From contig NZ_JABBOU010000107.1 of assembly GCF_018853465.1 (NCBI RefSeq), forward strand, positions 1 through 25,280: a DNA stretch of 25,280 nucleotides, written 5' to 3'. Both the position numbers and the translations under genes were made by a program. The notes beneath the pieces were generated by a model. It was not told the DNA's origin and made no database searches. It saw only the letters and a list, made by a program, of their open reading frames with translations. Position 1 is the first letter of the stretch; every line of letters starts with the position of its first letter. The stretch comes from Acidithiobacillus montserratensis. Lineage in GTDB: Bacteria > Pseudomonadota > Gammaproteobacteria > Acidithiobacillales > Acidithiobacillaceae. Of this stretch, positions 1 to 7,616 are shown one piece after another.

Positions 1-288
1 GCCGGGGGCCGGATATGCCAGGGGCGGGGGAGGCGGAGGCGGCGGGGCTGGCACATAATACACGCGCCGGGGTGGTGGCACGTAATATACGGGCGGGGGC
101 GCATACACCGGAGCAGCATAATACCCCGGGTTATTCCCGAGAAACACACTCAAGCCCGGGACCGCGACCCCCAGAGATAAATCACCATCCGCCCAGGCAG
201 GGCGGCTTGCTACCGCAAACAGCACTGCAAAAATTACCGCAAATAGCGTCCATTGCGGCAAGCGTTGAACAGAACCTATCTTTTTCAT
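1..288 (-). CDS. Exported Pro/Tyr-rich protein, C-terminus cut by window edge
   Basis: The first 96 codons are visible, read leftward from an ATG at 288. An AAGGAGA ribosome site lies 5 bases upstream of the ATG. The N-terminus is a classical signal peptide: a basic start (MKK), a hydrophobic stretch at about residues 14-27, and an Ala-Trp-Ala cleavage site before Asp34. The mature part begins with a short hydrophobic Gly/Val segment. It then becomes low-complexity, with repeated Tyr-Tyr-Val-Pro units and a run of eight prolines (residues 82-89). I do not recognise a family. Such proteins are usually periplasmic or envelope-associated, but no function can be assigned. The gene has its own 200-base upstream region containing a sigma-54-like promoter and two dyads, so it is probably not expressed with the GGDEF gene upstream. 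A small hairpin (332-345) lies in the predicted leader. Confidence 0.75.
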   Translation of the reverse strand, partial: MKKIGSVQRLPQWTLFAVIFAVLFAVASRPAWADGDLSLGVAVPGLSVFLGNNPGYYAAPVYAPPPVYYVPPPRRVYYVPAPPPPPPPPLAYPAPG

Positions 289-382
289 GGGTTCTCCTTG
301 AGTATTTGACTCATCCATATACTGGTCATCGCCGATAATCATCGGAAACCATCCCGTCATTATCGGAGCAACTCTTTGTATT

Positions 383-398
383 AGCAAGAACCTTGCCA
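383..398 (-). promoter_or_regulatory. Sigma-54 (-24/-12) promoter candidate for the exported protein
   Basis: On the minus strand this reads TGGCAAG-GTTC-TTGCT. It has the invariant GG (397-396) and GC (385-384) separated by exactly 10 bases. The family consensus is TGGCAYR-N4-TTGCW, and only the Y position (A here) differs. Transcription would start near 372, leaving a leader of about 84 bases. Promoters of this class need an enhancer-binding protein, and dyads that could bind one lie just upstream. No activator gene is visible in this window. Confidence 0.6.
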
Positions 399-403
399 GA
401 TTG

Positions 404-425
404 ACTTCCTGGTTTTTCAGGAAGT
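404..425. repeat. Perfect 8-bp inverted repeat upstream of the sigma-54 element
   Basis: ACTTCCTG and CAGGAAGT flank a 6-base spacer (412-417). The repeat sits about 32-53 bases upstream of the predicted start site. It has no T-run on the minus strand, so it does not look like a terminator for the GGDEF gene. A protein-binding site is more likely. Confidence 0.55.
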
Positions 426-438
426 TAGCCAAGCACTC

Positions 439-456
439 TGTAGCCAAATAGCTACA
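439..456. repeat. TGT...ACA inverted repeat, possible activator site
   Basis: TGTAGC and GCTACA flank a 6-base spacer. The TGT...ACA ends resemble upstream activating sequences of sigma-54 enhancer-binding proteins. The centre is 33 bases, about three helical turns, from the centre of the neighbouring dyad at 404-425, which would place both on one face of the DNA. Confidence 0.45.
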
Positions 457-489
457 TAAATTCCCCATAGACCAAATACCAACTATTTT

Positions 490-2466
490 TTAGTCAGTTA
501 CTCTGTCGTCCAGATCATGAACCATCCAGAAATGATCGCGCGTTCTTTTCTGCGCCTTCATGGCATACAAAGCCTGATCAGCGCAGCGGAACAAATCATC
601 CTGATTTTTCAGTTGACTTAAATTCTCGCAAAAACAAACTCCCAGACTGATCCGCAGGGGCAACAACGCCCTGTCTGACAATTTGGCCGGAGAGTCCATT
701 ATTCGCTCAAGGCGGGCCAGCACTTCTTCCAGCACCCGGCGACTGGGCAAGCCCTCAAAAAGAAGGACAAATTCATCACCTCCCCAACGAGCCACGCAGT
801 CAGAGGCTCTCAGCGCCTCTTCCAGCCTTCTGGCAATAATGACCAGCAAGGCGTCACCCGCATCATGCCCGTATTGGTCATTTACCCCTTTGAAATCATC
901 GACGTCCAGAATACCCAATGCGACAGCTTGACCGGAGGCACACGTCAGAGTCAGAGCTTTTGCCAATTGCTCGTTGAACAGACGCCGATTGGCCAGGCCG
1001 GTAAGGCTATCGTAAAAAGCGATCTTGCGTATTTCCGCCTCGGCATTGGTCAAGTCATGATGACGCCTCCAGAGCGTCAGGGTCAGGCCCATACTGCTCG
1101 CCAGCTGTCCGATCAGCATTTTCAGAGGCTGACTGAAATGCCGGGTGGCAGCACTGGCAACTATCAGCACCAGTTGCTGCTCGTCGTCCTGGGTGTATAT
1201 CGGGTAGGCGATCATGCTGTGCAGACGACGCAAAGCTGGTCGGTTCTCCGGGAGTTCTGGAGATCCGACCAGCGCCTCCGAAAAACGGAACTCTTCGGCT
1301 CGGCCGCTACGTAATACCCGGGCCGGAAGAAAATGCTCATCCCGTAAACCGTTCGGACTCCACGCCGAGAACCATACTTGCAGACTTTCCTGCAAATCGA
1401 TTCCATCCGCTTCCAGAGCCATGAGTTGCCAGAAACCTGTCTTGTGGTCGGGCATCATTAGCCATGCCGCAGTGGCCCGGGTTTCATGCACAATGTCTTG
1501 CACCAGCCGGGCATACATGGCTTCAGGTTCTGCCAGCACCAGCAGGGATTGCTGGGTCAACAGTGCCGCCTGCTGATACTGGCGCAAATCCAGAAGCTGA
1601 CGGAGAAAGCCCACGGACAGACGATCGAGGAGTAGGAGAACGCACAAAATAATCACAAAGGGCAGGCCCTGCCATACATTCTGCTGCCAGAATTGACTGG
1701 AAATCATTTCAGGAGACCAGCGTGCAGAGGCGGTCCACGGATATCCGGGTACAGCCACCTGCAAACTGTTACCCGCCCAGCGCTCCTGTGGGGCAGGATT
1801 CTGCCACACGCCGCGCCTCCAGAAAGCTACCGGAATCTGCCCCGCCCCCATGATCTGAATATCCATATCCGCCGGCGTATGTATGTTTTTCAGTTGCGAC
1901 AAGCGAAAAGGAGAACCAATATATCCTGTTACCTGCCCCTGGCGGTTTAATAAGTGTTCGCGCATAGGCATTACCCAAACTTTGTCCGGTAATGATAATA
2001 CTGGCTGGCCCACCAGGTAATCCGGATTTCTTTTGAGCTGTGTGAAGGCGCCAGCCTGTAACAGAGGCGTAGACCACTGTTCGGAACTGGACCAGATGAT
2101 TTTTTTCGCCCGCCTATCCAGCATGTTGATAGCGACAATACCCGAATGGGTTTTCTGAAAAGCACGCATGGCCGCTTTTTTACCTGGAGTCAGCACCAGC
2201 GGATGGTCGTTCAGCTCCAGCAGAGAGCGACGAAAAAAGGTCAGGTCATGAAAATGACCATCCAGATTGCTGGCCAGTTGATCGGCGATACTGCGCAGAG
2301 CAATCTCACCCCGGTATCGGAGCTCCTGGTGGAAGGAGGCCCGCGCATCAACATAACGCCAACTCCACAAAGCAATAAACAAAAGTCCCATGATCAAAAA
2401 AAACAGGTGCAACAATATAACGGGGGCGGCCCTTGTAGATAAGAAAAAGGCACCCCTCCAAATCAT
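490..2466 (-). CDS. Membrane diguanylate cyclase (extracytoplasmic sensor - GAF - GGDEF)
   Basis: This 658-residue protein should make cyclic di-GMP from GTP at the inner membrane. Membrane segments lie at about 14-36 and 268-288 and enclose a roughly 230-residue extracytoplasmic region that is probably a sensor. A GAF-like region follows at about 300-465, then a GGDEF domain from about 478. The active-site motif GGDEF (562-566) is intact, as are the metal-binding aspartates in LDVDD (520-524) and the DSLTGLANR lead-in (486-494). An RxxD inhibitory site (RASD, 553-556) lies five residues before GGDEF, so product feedback is expected. The ATG is 6 bases after the stop of the EAL gene and has no clear ribosome site, which suggests translational coupling. 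No T-tract terminator is visible after the stop. The signal it senses is unknown. Confidence 0.92.
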   Translation of the reverse strand: MIWRGAFFLSTRAAPVILLHLFFLIMGLLFIALWSWRYVDARASFHQELRYRGEIALRSIADQLASNLDGHFHDLTFFRRSLLELNDHPLVLTPGKKAAMRAFQKTHSGIVAINMLDRRAKKIIWSSSEQWSTPLLQAGAFTQLKRNPDYLVGQPVLSLPDKVWVMPMREHLLNRQGQVTGYIGSPFRLSQLKNIHTPADMDIQIMGAGQIPVAFWRRGVWQNPAPQERWAGNSLQVAVPGYPWTASARWSPEMISSQFWQQNVWQGLPFVIILCVLLLLDRLSVGFLRQLLDLRQYQQAALLTQQSLLVLAEPEAMYARLVQDIVHETRATAAWLMMPDHKTGFWQLMALEADGIDLQESLQVWFSAWSPNGLRDEHFLPARVLRSGRAEEFRFSEALVGSPELPENRPALRRLHSMIAYPIYTQDDEQQLVLIVASAATRHFSQPLKMLIGQLASSMGLTLTLWRRHHDLTNAEAEIRKIAFYDSLTGLANRRLFNEQLAKALTLTCASGQAVALGILDVDDFKGVNDQYGHDAGDALLVIIARRLEEALRASDCVARWGGDEFVLLFEGLPSRRVLEEVLARLERIMDSPAKLSDRALLPLRISLGVCFCENLSQLKNQDDLFRCADQALYAMKAQKRTRDHFWMVHDLDDRVTD

Positions 2467-2472
2467 GAGGTT

Positions 2473-3549
2473 TCAATCATTGTGTTCATGGTGAATGGCT
2501 TCACGAACCAATTCCTGGATTTCCGCTTCCATACGCGTCAATGCCTGATCCTGATACCCCTGTGCCGGGTCAGACTTGATCTGGCGCAAGCGGCCATGGG
2601 CCCGCAAAATGGGATGATCACCCGGCGCACCATGCTCCTGCAGATAGGTCACTAGTGGACAAGGTGGAGGCTCGGCGGCAAGAGAGACATCAATCCAGCC
2701 CCGCCGAAGAGCATCCATCAGGGGGCGGCGCAACAGGTGCGCCGCGTAAGCCCCCAGCAGGGTTGAGGGATGGCTGGCTGTTCCTGCAGGCATGGTATAA
2801 CCCGATTGCAGCATGGTCAGCAGTGCATCAGCGGGCATGGGTCTGGCAATGGCATAGCCCTGCACATGATCCTGGTGCAGGGCGCGCATGGCATCCAGTA
2901 TGGGCAGGGTTTCCACTCCTTCAATGACCAGTTCGGCATTGAGGGTATTCGCCAACAGTTGAATACTCTGAACAAAAGCGAGATTTTTGGGCTGCGCGCA
3001 CAAATCGCAGATGAAACCTTGATCCAGCTTGATTTTGTCGATGGGCAGATCTTTCATGCGAAGCAGGGAAGAATAGGCCGAACCCACATCATCCAGGGCA
3101 ATACGTACCCCTGTTGCCCGCAAAGCCAACAATCGCTCCTTGGCGATATCCCGGTTCAGGAAATCGCCACTCTCCAGAAGTTCCAGAGAAATTCTGGATG
3201 GTGCAATAGGACTGGTAGCCATCGTCCCGGTAAAACAGGTCGCACAATCATGGTCCACCATAAAATCGGGATCCACATTGAAGGACAGATTCAGAAAAAT
3301 CCCCAGTGCATCCAGGGATTCGAGAACCTGGAGGCCGGCCACCAGCATCAAGCGACTGAGCTCCCGACGCTCATCCATATCCAGAAACGGAATAAAGCTA
3401 TCGGGAGAGAGAATCTGCCCAGAGGCATCGCGCATACGTGCCAGGGCTTCAATGCCGACTATTTTTTGCTGGTTGATGGAGTATTCGGGCTGAAAATAGG
3501 CAAGCAGATCCTCGGGGAAGCGCCAACTTGCCTGCTGTGGAGGCTTCAC
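2473..3549 (-). CDS. Cytoplasmic EAL cyclic-di-GMP phosphodiesterase with CZB-like tail
   Basis: This 358-residue soluble protein has a complete EAL domain at about residues 10-250. Expected catalytic and metal residues are present: EAL (34-36), Asn87 in LNLS, Glu123, the DD pair 153-154 in DDVGSAYSSL, Lys174 in KLDQGF, Glu210 in IEGVET, and Gln230. It should therefore be active in degrading cyclic di-GMP. The C-terminal 100 residues are an added helical region with the pattern His271 ... Cys297-Pro-Leu ... His312 ... His318. This recalls the zinc-binding CZB domain, although the final histidine of that motif seems absent. The start is a GTG with only a weak GGA ribosome site; no better start is available. 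It is first in an operon with the cyclase just downstream, so opposing activities are co-expressed. The 131 bases upstream are AT-rich, but I cannot fix a promoter there. Confidence 0.9.
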   Translation of the reverse strand: MKPPQQASWRFPEDLLAYFQPEYSINQQKIVGIEALARMRDASGQILSPDSFIPFLDMDERRELSRLMLVAGLQVLESLDALGIFLNLSFNVDPDFMVDHDCATCFTGTMATSPIAPSRISLELLESGDFLNRDIAKERLLALRATGVRIALDDVGSAYSSLLRMKDLPIDKIKLDQGFICDLCAQPKNLAFVQSIQLLANTLNAELVIEGVETLPILDAMRALHQDHVQGYAIARPMPADALLTMLQSGYTMPAGTASHPSTLLGAYAAHLLRRPLMDALRRGWIDVSLAAEPPPCPLVTYLQEHGAPGDHPILRAHGRLRQIKSDPAQGYQDQALTRMEAEIQELVREAIHHEHND

Positions 3550-3680
3550 AGTAAAAATCCAGGTGCCGTCTTAAAAGCCCCGAAACAATCGCGACGAAAC
3601 ATTTTTCGATTATCCAACCCGATCAGCAAAGTAGTGCCTCTGAATACATACGCTTACCATATATCTCTATAATTAGCACA

Positions 3681-4715
3681 CTATGGCAACAAAGCAATTT
3701 GTGTCAATCCAGTAGTCTCGGGCAAGGCAAACAAGCGGTTCATGTTCTGAACCGCCTGACCGGCCGCACCTTTGACCAGATTATCAATGACCGACAACAC
3801 CACGACCTGCCCCGGACGGGGCTGGTGCACGGCGATCCGGCACACATTGGCGCCGCGCACCGACCGGGTGGCCGGATGGCTTCCAAAAGGCATGACATCC
3901 ACAAAAGGCTCCTGCGCGTAGCGTTCTGCAAATACTGCCTGCAGATTGGCGTCGCTCATGGGCTGCCGCAGGCGTCCATAAAGAGTGGCATGAATACCGC
4001 GAATCATGGGCATAAGGTGCGGAGTAAACTGCAATTCGATGTTATTCCCACTGATTTCCGAGAGAATCGCCTCAATTTCCGGACGGTGACGATGGCCACT
4101 AACGCCATAGGCATTCACACTGTCGGCAGCTTCGGGAACAATCAGGTGCACCTTTCCGGTACGTCCTGCACCACTGACGCCTGATTTGCAGTCGGCCACC
4201 AGGGTTTCCTGTTGCAGCAAACCCGCCTCCAGCAAGGGGGCCAATCCCAGAATGACTGCCGTGGGATAACATCCGGGATTGGCAATCAGGCGCGACTGGG
4301 CAATGATTTCCCGATAATACTCGGGAAGCCCGTAGCGCGCTTCGCGAAGCACATCCGGGGCGCGATGCGCCATACCATACCACTGCGCAAACACTTCAGG
4401 GTTCGCCAAGCGGAAATCTGCGCCAAGATCAATCACCCGGACATCCTGCGCCAACAGTTCCGGGGCACTGTCCATGGCTACCCCATGAGGCGTGGCAAAA
4501 AAAACAACATCCAACTGCGTCAGCACCAGAGGATCGGGAGCGGTATAGGACAAATCGCACACCCCGCGCAGGTTGGGAAAATGCGCATCCACCCTTTCTC
4601 CAGCTTCGGCGCGGGAGGTAATAACTTGCACCTCCACTTCGGGATGGGGAAGCAACAAGCGCAACAACTCCACTCCGGTATAACCGGTACCGCCCACAAT
4701 CCCTGCCCGAATCAT
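3681..4715 (-). CDS. argC: N-acetyl-gamma-glutamyl-phosphate reductase
   Basis: ArgC reduces N-acetylglutamyl phosphate to the semialdehyde with NADPH, the third step of arginine synthesis in the cytoplasm. The 344-residue length is usual for the family. The NADP-binding glycine motif is GGTGYTG (8-14). The catalytic cysteine is Cys149 in [17 protein letters not shown] lies at 177-185, and the conserved histidine region is GHRHRPE (207-213). The ATG at 4715 follows an AAAGGA ribosome site; an overlapping ATG-ACA-TGA minicistron precedes it. The gene follows rpsI on the same strand, beyond a terminator hairpin. Only about 45 bases remain between hairpin and start, and no convincing promoter fits there. 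Readthrough from the ribosomal operon is possible. Confidence 0.97.
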   Translation of the reverse strand: MIRAGIVGGTGYTGVELLRLLLPHPEVEVQVITSRAEAGERVDAHFPNLRGVCDLSYTAPDPLVLTQLDVVFFATPHGVAMDSAPELLAQDVRVIDLGADFRLANPEVFAQWYGMAHRAPDVLREARYGLPEYYREIIAQSRLIANPGCYPTAVILGLAPLLEAGLLQQETLVADCKSGVSGAGRTGKVHLIVPEAADSVNAYGVSGHRHRPEIEAILSEISGNNIELQFTPHLMPMIRGIHATLYGRLRQPMSDANLQAVFAERYAQEPFVDVMPFGSHPATRSVRGANVCRIAVHQPRPGQVVVLSVIDNLVKGAAGQAVQNMNRLFALPETTGLTQIALLP

Positions 4716-4759
4716 GTCATTTGTCCTTTATTACCGTGAAATATATTTGAAGCAACAAC

Positions 4760-4782
4760 AAAAAAGCCGCCCGGAGGCGGCT
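4760..4782 (-). terminator. Rho-independent terminator of rplM-rpsI
   Basis: On the minus strand AGCCGCC and GGCGGCT form a 7-bp GC-rich stem with a 4-base loop, followed directly by a run of six T. It starts 22 bases after the rpsI stop. It should limit transcription into argC, perhaps only partly. Confidence 0.85.
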
Positions 4783-4804
4783 GATTTCAATTCCAAGCGT
4801 GGTC

Positions 4805-5191
4805 TTAACGTTTGGAGAACTGATGACTGCGCCGTGCCTTGTGCTTACCGACTTTCTTACGCTCCACTTCGCGGGCATCCCGGGTCACGAAACCTGCACT
4901 GCGCAGCGGCCGACGCAAGGTTTCATCATACACCATGAGGGCACGGGTGATGCCGTGACGAATGGCACCCGCCTGACCACTGGCACCGCCACCGCTGACG
5001 TTCACCAGAATATCAAACTGACTGCCGTGTCCGGTGAGCTCCAGGGGCTGCATGACCACCATGCGCGAGGTTTCGCGGCCAAAGTACTCTTCCAGACTCC
5101 GCTTGTTGATGACGATCTTACCGGAACCGCGCCGCAAATAAACCCGTGCAGTGGCGCTTTTGCGCCGACCCGTGCCGTAATATTGTTCCAT
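4805..5191 (-). CDS. rpsI: 30S ribosomal protein S9
   Basis: S9 is a small-subunit protein whose C-terminal tail reaches the P-site tRNA. The characteristic start [15 protein letters not shown] and the basic C-terminus ending in QFSKR are both present. I choose the ATG at 5191 (128 residues), because AGGTGA lies 8 bases before it. The in-frame GTG at 5203 would overlap that ribosome site and add four atypical residues. The gene lies 13 bases after rplM, the universal L13-S9 pair, and ends before a terminator. Confidence 0.97.
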   Translation of the reverse strand: MEQYYGTGRRKSATARVYLRRGSGKIVINKRSLEEYFGRETSRMVVMQPLELTGHGSQFDILVNVSGGGASGQAGAIRHGITRALMVYDETLRRPLRSAGFVTRDAREVERKKVGKHKARRSHQFSKR

Positions 5192-5204
5192 GATAGTACT
5201 CACC

Positions 5205-5633
5205 TTAAATATCTAAAGTCTGGGGCTGTTGCGCTGAGTGGGGGTGCTCGGAACCGCTATACACCTTGAGTTTGCGGTACATGGCGCGGCCCAGGGAGTT
5301 TTTCGGGAGCATACCCTTCACCGCAATTTCGATAATCCGCTCTGGGTGGGTTTCCATCATTTTTTCAAAAGAGGCGCTCTTCAGATTGCCGACATAGCCG
5401 GTATGATGGTAGTACATCTTGTCTTTGGCTTTGTTGCCGGTCACCGCAATCTTGTCGGCATTGATGACAATAATATGATCACCAATATCGGCATGGGGGG
5501 TGTACTCGGGCTTATGTTTGCCGCGCAGACGTGTAGCCACTTCGACAGACAGGCGGCCTAACACTTTATTGGTTGCATCCACTACGAACCAGTCTCCCTG
5601 GACTTCATGAGACTTGGCAGAATAGGTCTTCAT
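5205..5633 (-). CDS. rplM: 50S ribosomal protein L13
   Basis: L13 is an early-assembly protein of the large subunit. The 142-residue product has the typical start MKTYSAK, the central [17 protein letters not shown], and [19 protein letters not shown]. The ATG at 5633 is preferred over the GTG at 5636, because GGAG lies 7 bases before it. It is the first gene of the rplM-rpsI operon and has a strong promoter about 40 bases upstream. Confidence 0.97.
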   Translation of the reverse strand: MKTYSAKSHEVQGDWFVVDATNKVLGRLSVEVATRLRGKHKPEYTPHADIGDHIIVINADKIAVTGNKAKDKMYYHHTGYVGNLKSASFEKMMETHPERIIEIAVKGMLPKNSLGRAMYRKLKVYSGSEHPHSAQQPQTLDI

Positions 5634-5672
5634 CACAAAACTCCGGCTTCGGGTTTTTCACTGAGGGGCGGG

Positions 5673-5701
5673 AGATTAGCGACGAAACGGGGTCTTGTCA
5701 A
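5673..5701 (-). promoter_or_regulatory. Sigma-70 promoter of rplM-rpsI
   Basis: On the minus strand a perfect TTGACA (-35, 5701-5696) and TAATCT (-10, 5678-5673) are separated by the ideal 17 bases. Initiation near 5666 would give a leader of about 33 bases to the rplM ATG. Such a near-consensus promoter fits a growth-related ribosomal operon. Confidence 0.85.
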
Positions 5702-5780
5702 GGCACTTACAGCATCTGCCAAACGGTCAAACGTATGCAGGTTGGCGGCAAACAACAGATATTGTGGCAACACAGCCATA

Positions 5781-5809
5781 TTGACCATAAATTTAGAATA
5801 AGTAATTAT
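5781..5809 (+). promoter_or_regulatory. Candidate promoter of the persulfide dioxygenase operon
   Basis: TTGACC (5781-5786) and AATTAT (5804-5809) are 17 bases apart on the plus strand, in an AT-rich stretch upstream of the dioxygenase. The -10 match is only 4 of 6. The -10 overlaps the TAATTA dyad, so binding there would block initiation. Confidence 0.45.
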
Positions 5810-5817
5810 GCTAATTA
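5803..5817. promoter_or_regulatory. TAATTA-N3-TAATTA dyad, possible repressor operator
   Basis: Two TAATTA boxes flank a TGC centre. The symmetry weakly extends outward, with A-rich arms on both sides (about 5796-5824). It covers the predicted -10 and start site of the sulfur operon. Related operons in other bacteria are controlled by the sulfide/persulfide-sensing ArsR-type repressor BigR/SqrR at AT-rich dyads. No such regulator gene is in this window, so the assignment is inference. Confidence 0.4.
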
Positions 5818-5848
5818 GTTCTTAATGTCAGTTGAGGAGAATGAGCGT

Positions 5849-6715
5849 ATGAAACCCAACGTTGAATGCTTTTTTGATGAAGCCACCTTTACGGCCACCT
5901 ATTTGGTCCGTGAACCCGAAGGTTCTGCCTGTGCCATCATCGACCCGGTGCTGGACTTTGACTATGCCAGCGGACGCACTTCCACCAGCTCGGTAGAACG
6001 GATTCTCGAAAAGGTTCAGCAGGACCACCTGCAGGTGGAATGGGTGCTGGATACCCACGCCCACGCCGATCACCTCAGCGCCGCCCATTATCTGCGCGAG
6101 AAACTACACTGCAAAATTGGTATTGGTGCGCACATCACCACAGTACAAAGCACTTTTGCCCAACTCTATAATGAGTCACAGCAAATCCCTCAGGATGGTA
6201 GTCAATTTGATCATCTCTTTGACGATGGCGAGACTTTTTTTATCGGCGCCATGCCGGTACGCGTCATGCACACACCAGGACACACGCCCGCCTGCCTGAC
6301 CTATGTAGTTGATGACGACGCTGCCTTTGTCGGCGATACCATTTTTATGCCCGATTATGGTTCGGCGCGCTGTGATTTTCCCGGCGGCAGCGCTGATACC
6401 TTGTACCGCTCGGTCCAGCGTATTTTTTCTCTTCCCGATGATACGCGCATTTTTGTCGGTCATGACTACAAGGCACCGGGCCGCGATGAATTCCGCTGGG
6501 AAAGTACGGTAGGCGAAGAAAAAGCGCGGAACATTCATATGGGAAATGGTCGGACCCAGGCCGATTTTGTGGCTCTGCGCCAGCAACGCGACGCCACCTT
6601 GGCCATGCCCAAACTCATCCTACCCGCCCTGCAGGTGAATATTCGTGCCGGAGAACTCCCGCCGGCAGAAGAAAATGGGGTGGCCTACCTGCGTATTCCG
6701 CTCAACGCCGTCTGA
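5849..6715 (+). CDS. blh: Persulfide dioxygenase-like metallo-beta-lactamase fold protein (Blh/ETHE1 type)
   Basis: The 288-residue protein should oxidise glutathione persulfide to sulfite, using one iron, in the cytoplasm. The metal motif THAHADH includes His70, His72, Asp74 and His75. Further ligands are His145 in HTPGH, Asp163 in VGDTIF and His205 in VGHDY. The segment GSARCDFPGG after the metal aspartate is typical of the Blh/ETHE1 group rather than glyoxalase II. I choose the ATG at 5849, because GAGGAGA ends 8 bases before it; the in-frame ATG at 5825 lacks a ribosome site. There is no rhodanese domain. Two YeeE/YedE carriers follow within 23 bases, the composition known from BigR-regulated operons. 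In sulfur-oxidising acidophiles this family is also called sulfur dioxygenase. Confidence 0.88.
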   Translation: MKPNVECFFDEATFTATYLVREPEGSACAIIDPVLDFDYASGRTSTSSVERILEKVQQDHLQVEWVLDTHAHADHLSAAHYLREKLHCKIGIGAHITTVQSTFAQLYNESQQIPQDGSQFDHLFDDGETFFIGAMPVRVMHTPGHTPACLTYVVDDDAAFVGDTIFMPDYGSARCDFPGGSADTLYRSVQRIFSLPDDTRIFVGHDYKAPGRDEFRWESTVGEEKARNIHMGNGRTQADFVALRQQRDATLAMPKLILPALQVNIRAGELPPAEENGVAYLRIPLNAV

Positions 6716-6738
6716 ATCCATCATAGGGAGAAGTATCC

Positions 6739-7167
6739 ATGCAACAGGAATGGGTGATGGGTTTTCTGGGCGGTTTGTTGATTGGTTTGGCCGCCCTGAC
6801 TTTTTTACTTGTGAATGGACGCATCATGGGAGTGAGTGGTCTCCTCGGTGGTCTCATTGATCGTAGCGGCTGGGGAAATGGGGCGGAACGCCTGGTTTTT
6901 CTGTTTGGCCTGTTTCTGATTCCCGTTCTCTGGGCACATTTCGTCGCTCCGGTAGACACCCACGTTAGCAGTAACATCGGGCTGGTGATTTTTGCCGGGG
7001 TGCTGGTGGGTATCGGCAGCCGTCTGGCCAATGGCTGCACCTCCGGTCATGGCGTCTGCGGTATTTCCCGCTTTTCAATCCGCAGCATTTTCGCGACGGC
7101 GGTTTATTTGCTGAGCGGAGTACTGGCCGTTTCCCTATTCCGGCACTTCCTGGGGGTATTGCCATGA
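6739..7167 (+). CDS. YeeE/YedE family sulfur carrier, first half-size subunit
   Basis: This is a 142-residue inner membrane protein with about four membrane helices (near 8-26, 52-70, 78-98 and 114-135). The family signature NGCTSGHGVCGISRFS spans 98-113 and holds Cys100 and Cys107. In the YeeE/YedE family such cysteines line a channel for thiosulfate or related sulfur compounds. A GGGAGA ribosome site lies 7 bases before the ATG. It overlaps the next gene by ATGA, so the two are translationally coupled. Full-length YeeE proteins carry both halves in one chain of about 350 residues. Here the halves are separate, as in the PmpA/PmpB type. The substrate cannot be read from sequence; sulfide, sulfane sulfur or thiosulfate fit the neighbouring dioxygenase. 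Confidence 0.88.
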   Translation: MQQEWVMGFLGGLLIGLAALTFLLVNGRIMGVSGLLGGLIDRSGWGNGAERLVFLFGLFLIPVLWAHFVAPVDTHVSSNIGLVIFAGVLVGIGSRLANGCTSGHGVCGISRFSIRSIFATAVYLLSGVLAVSLFRHFLGVLP

Positions 7168-7598
7168 TGCATCTGCTTGTAGCTTTGTTTTCCGGATCAC
7201 TGTTTGGCCTGGGCCTGGTGGTTTCCGATATGGTCAATGCCCAACGGGTCCAGGGCTGGATGGACGTGTTGGGAAACTGGGACCCGACGCTGGGCTTCGT
7301 GTTGTTGGGGGCCATTTTACCCATGCTGCTGGCCTGGCCCCTGGGGGCCCGGCGCGGTAAAGCGTTGCTGGGCAATGCCCTGCCGGGTCCGGCCTCGGTG
7401 CAAATCAATCGGGAACTGTTTTTGGGCGCTGCGTTGTTTGGCGTGGGTTGGGGACTGGTTGGGCTTTGCCCCGGGCCCGCTGTTGCCGGGCTGGGTCTGA
7501 ACGGCAGCAGCGGTTTGCTCTTTTTTCTGGCCATGGGAGTTGGCATGTTTGCGGTGCCCTCCCTGCGGCGTGCCTTTCAGCGTGCAGTCCCGGCTTGA
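7164..7598 (+). CDS. YeeE/YedE family sulfur carrier, second half-size subunit
   Basis: This is a 144-residue membrane protein with about four helices (near 3-22, 42-61, 84-107 and 115-135). It has the second-half signature FGVGWGLVGLCPGPAVAGL, with Cys102, and the loop SDMVNAQRVQGWMD typical of PmpB-like members. Its ATG overlaps the stop of the first half, which implies a 1:1 complex forming one transport unit. A strong terminator follows 18 bases after the stop and ends the operon. The cysteine in GLCPGP is the likely counterpart of the pore cysteines in full-length YeeE. Confidence 0.87.
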   Translation: MMHLLVALFSGSLFGLGLVVSDMVNAQRVQGWMDVLGNWDPTLGFVLLGAILPMLLAWPLGARRGKALLGNALPGPASVQINRELFLGAALFGVGWGLVGLCPGPAVAGLGLNGSSGLLFFLAMGVGMFAVPSLRRAFQRAVPA

Positions 7599-7616
7599 AG
7601 GCTTGCAGCTTATCAT

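Noticed and set aside
15..338. Plus-strand reading frame of 107 codons at the left edge
   Set aside because: The minus strand has a ribosome site, signal peptide and patterned protein over the same bases; the plus frame is its shadow.
404..425. Inverted repeat as a terminator of the GGDEF gene
   Set aside because: No T-run follows on the minus strand, and it lies upstream of a good sigma-54 element, so a protein site is more likely.
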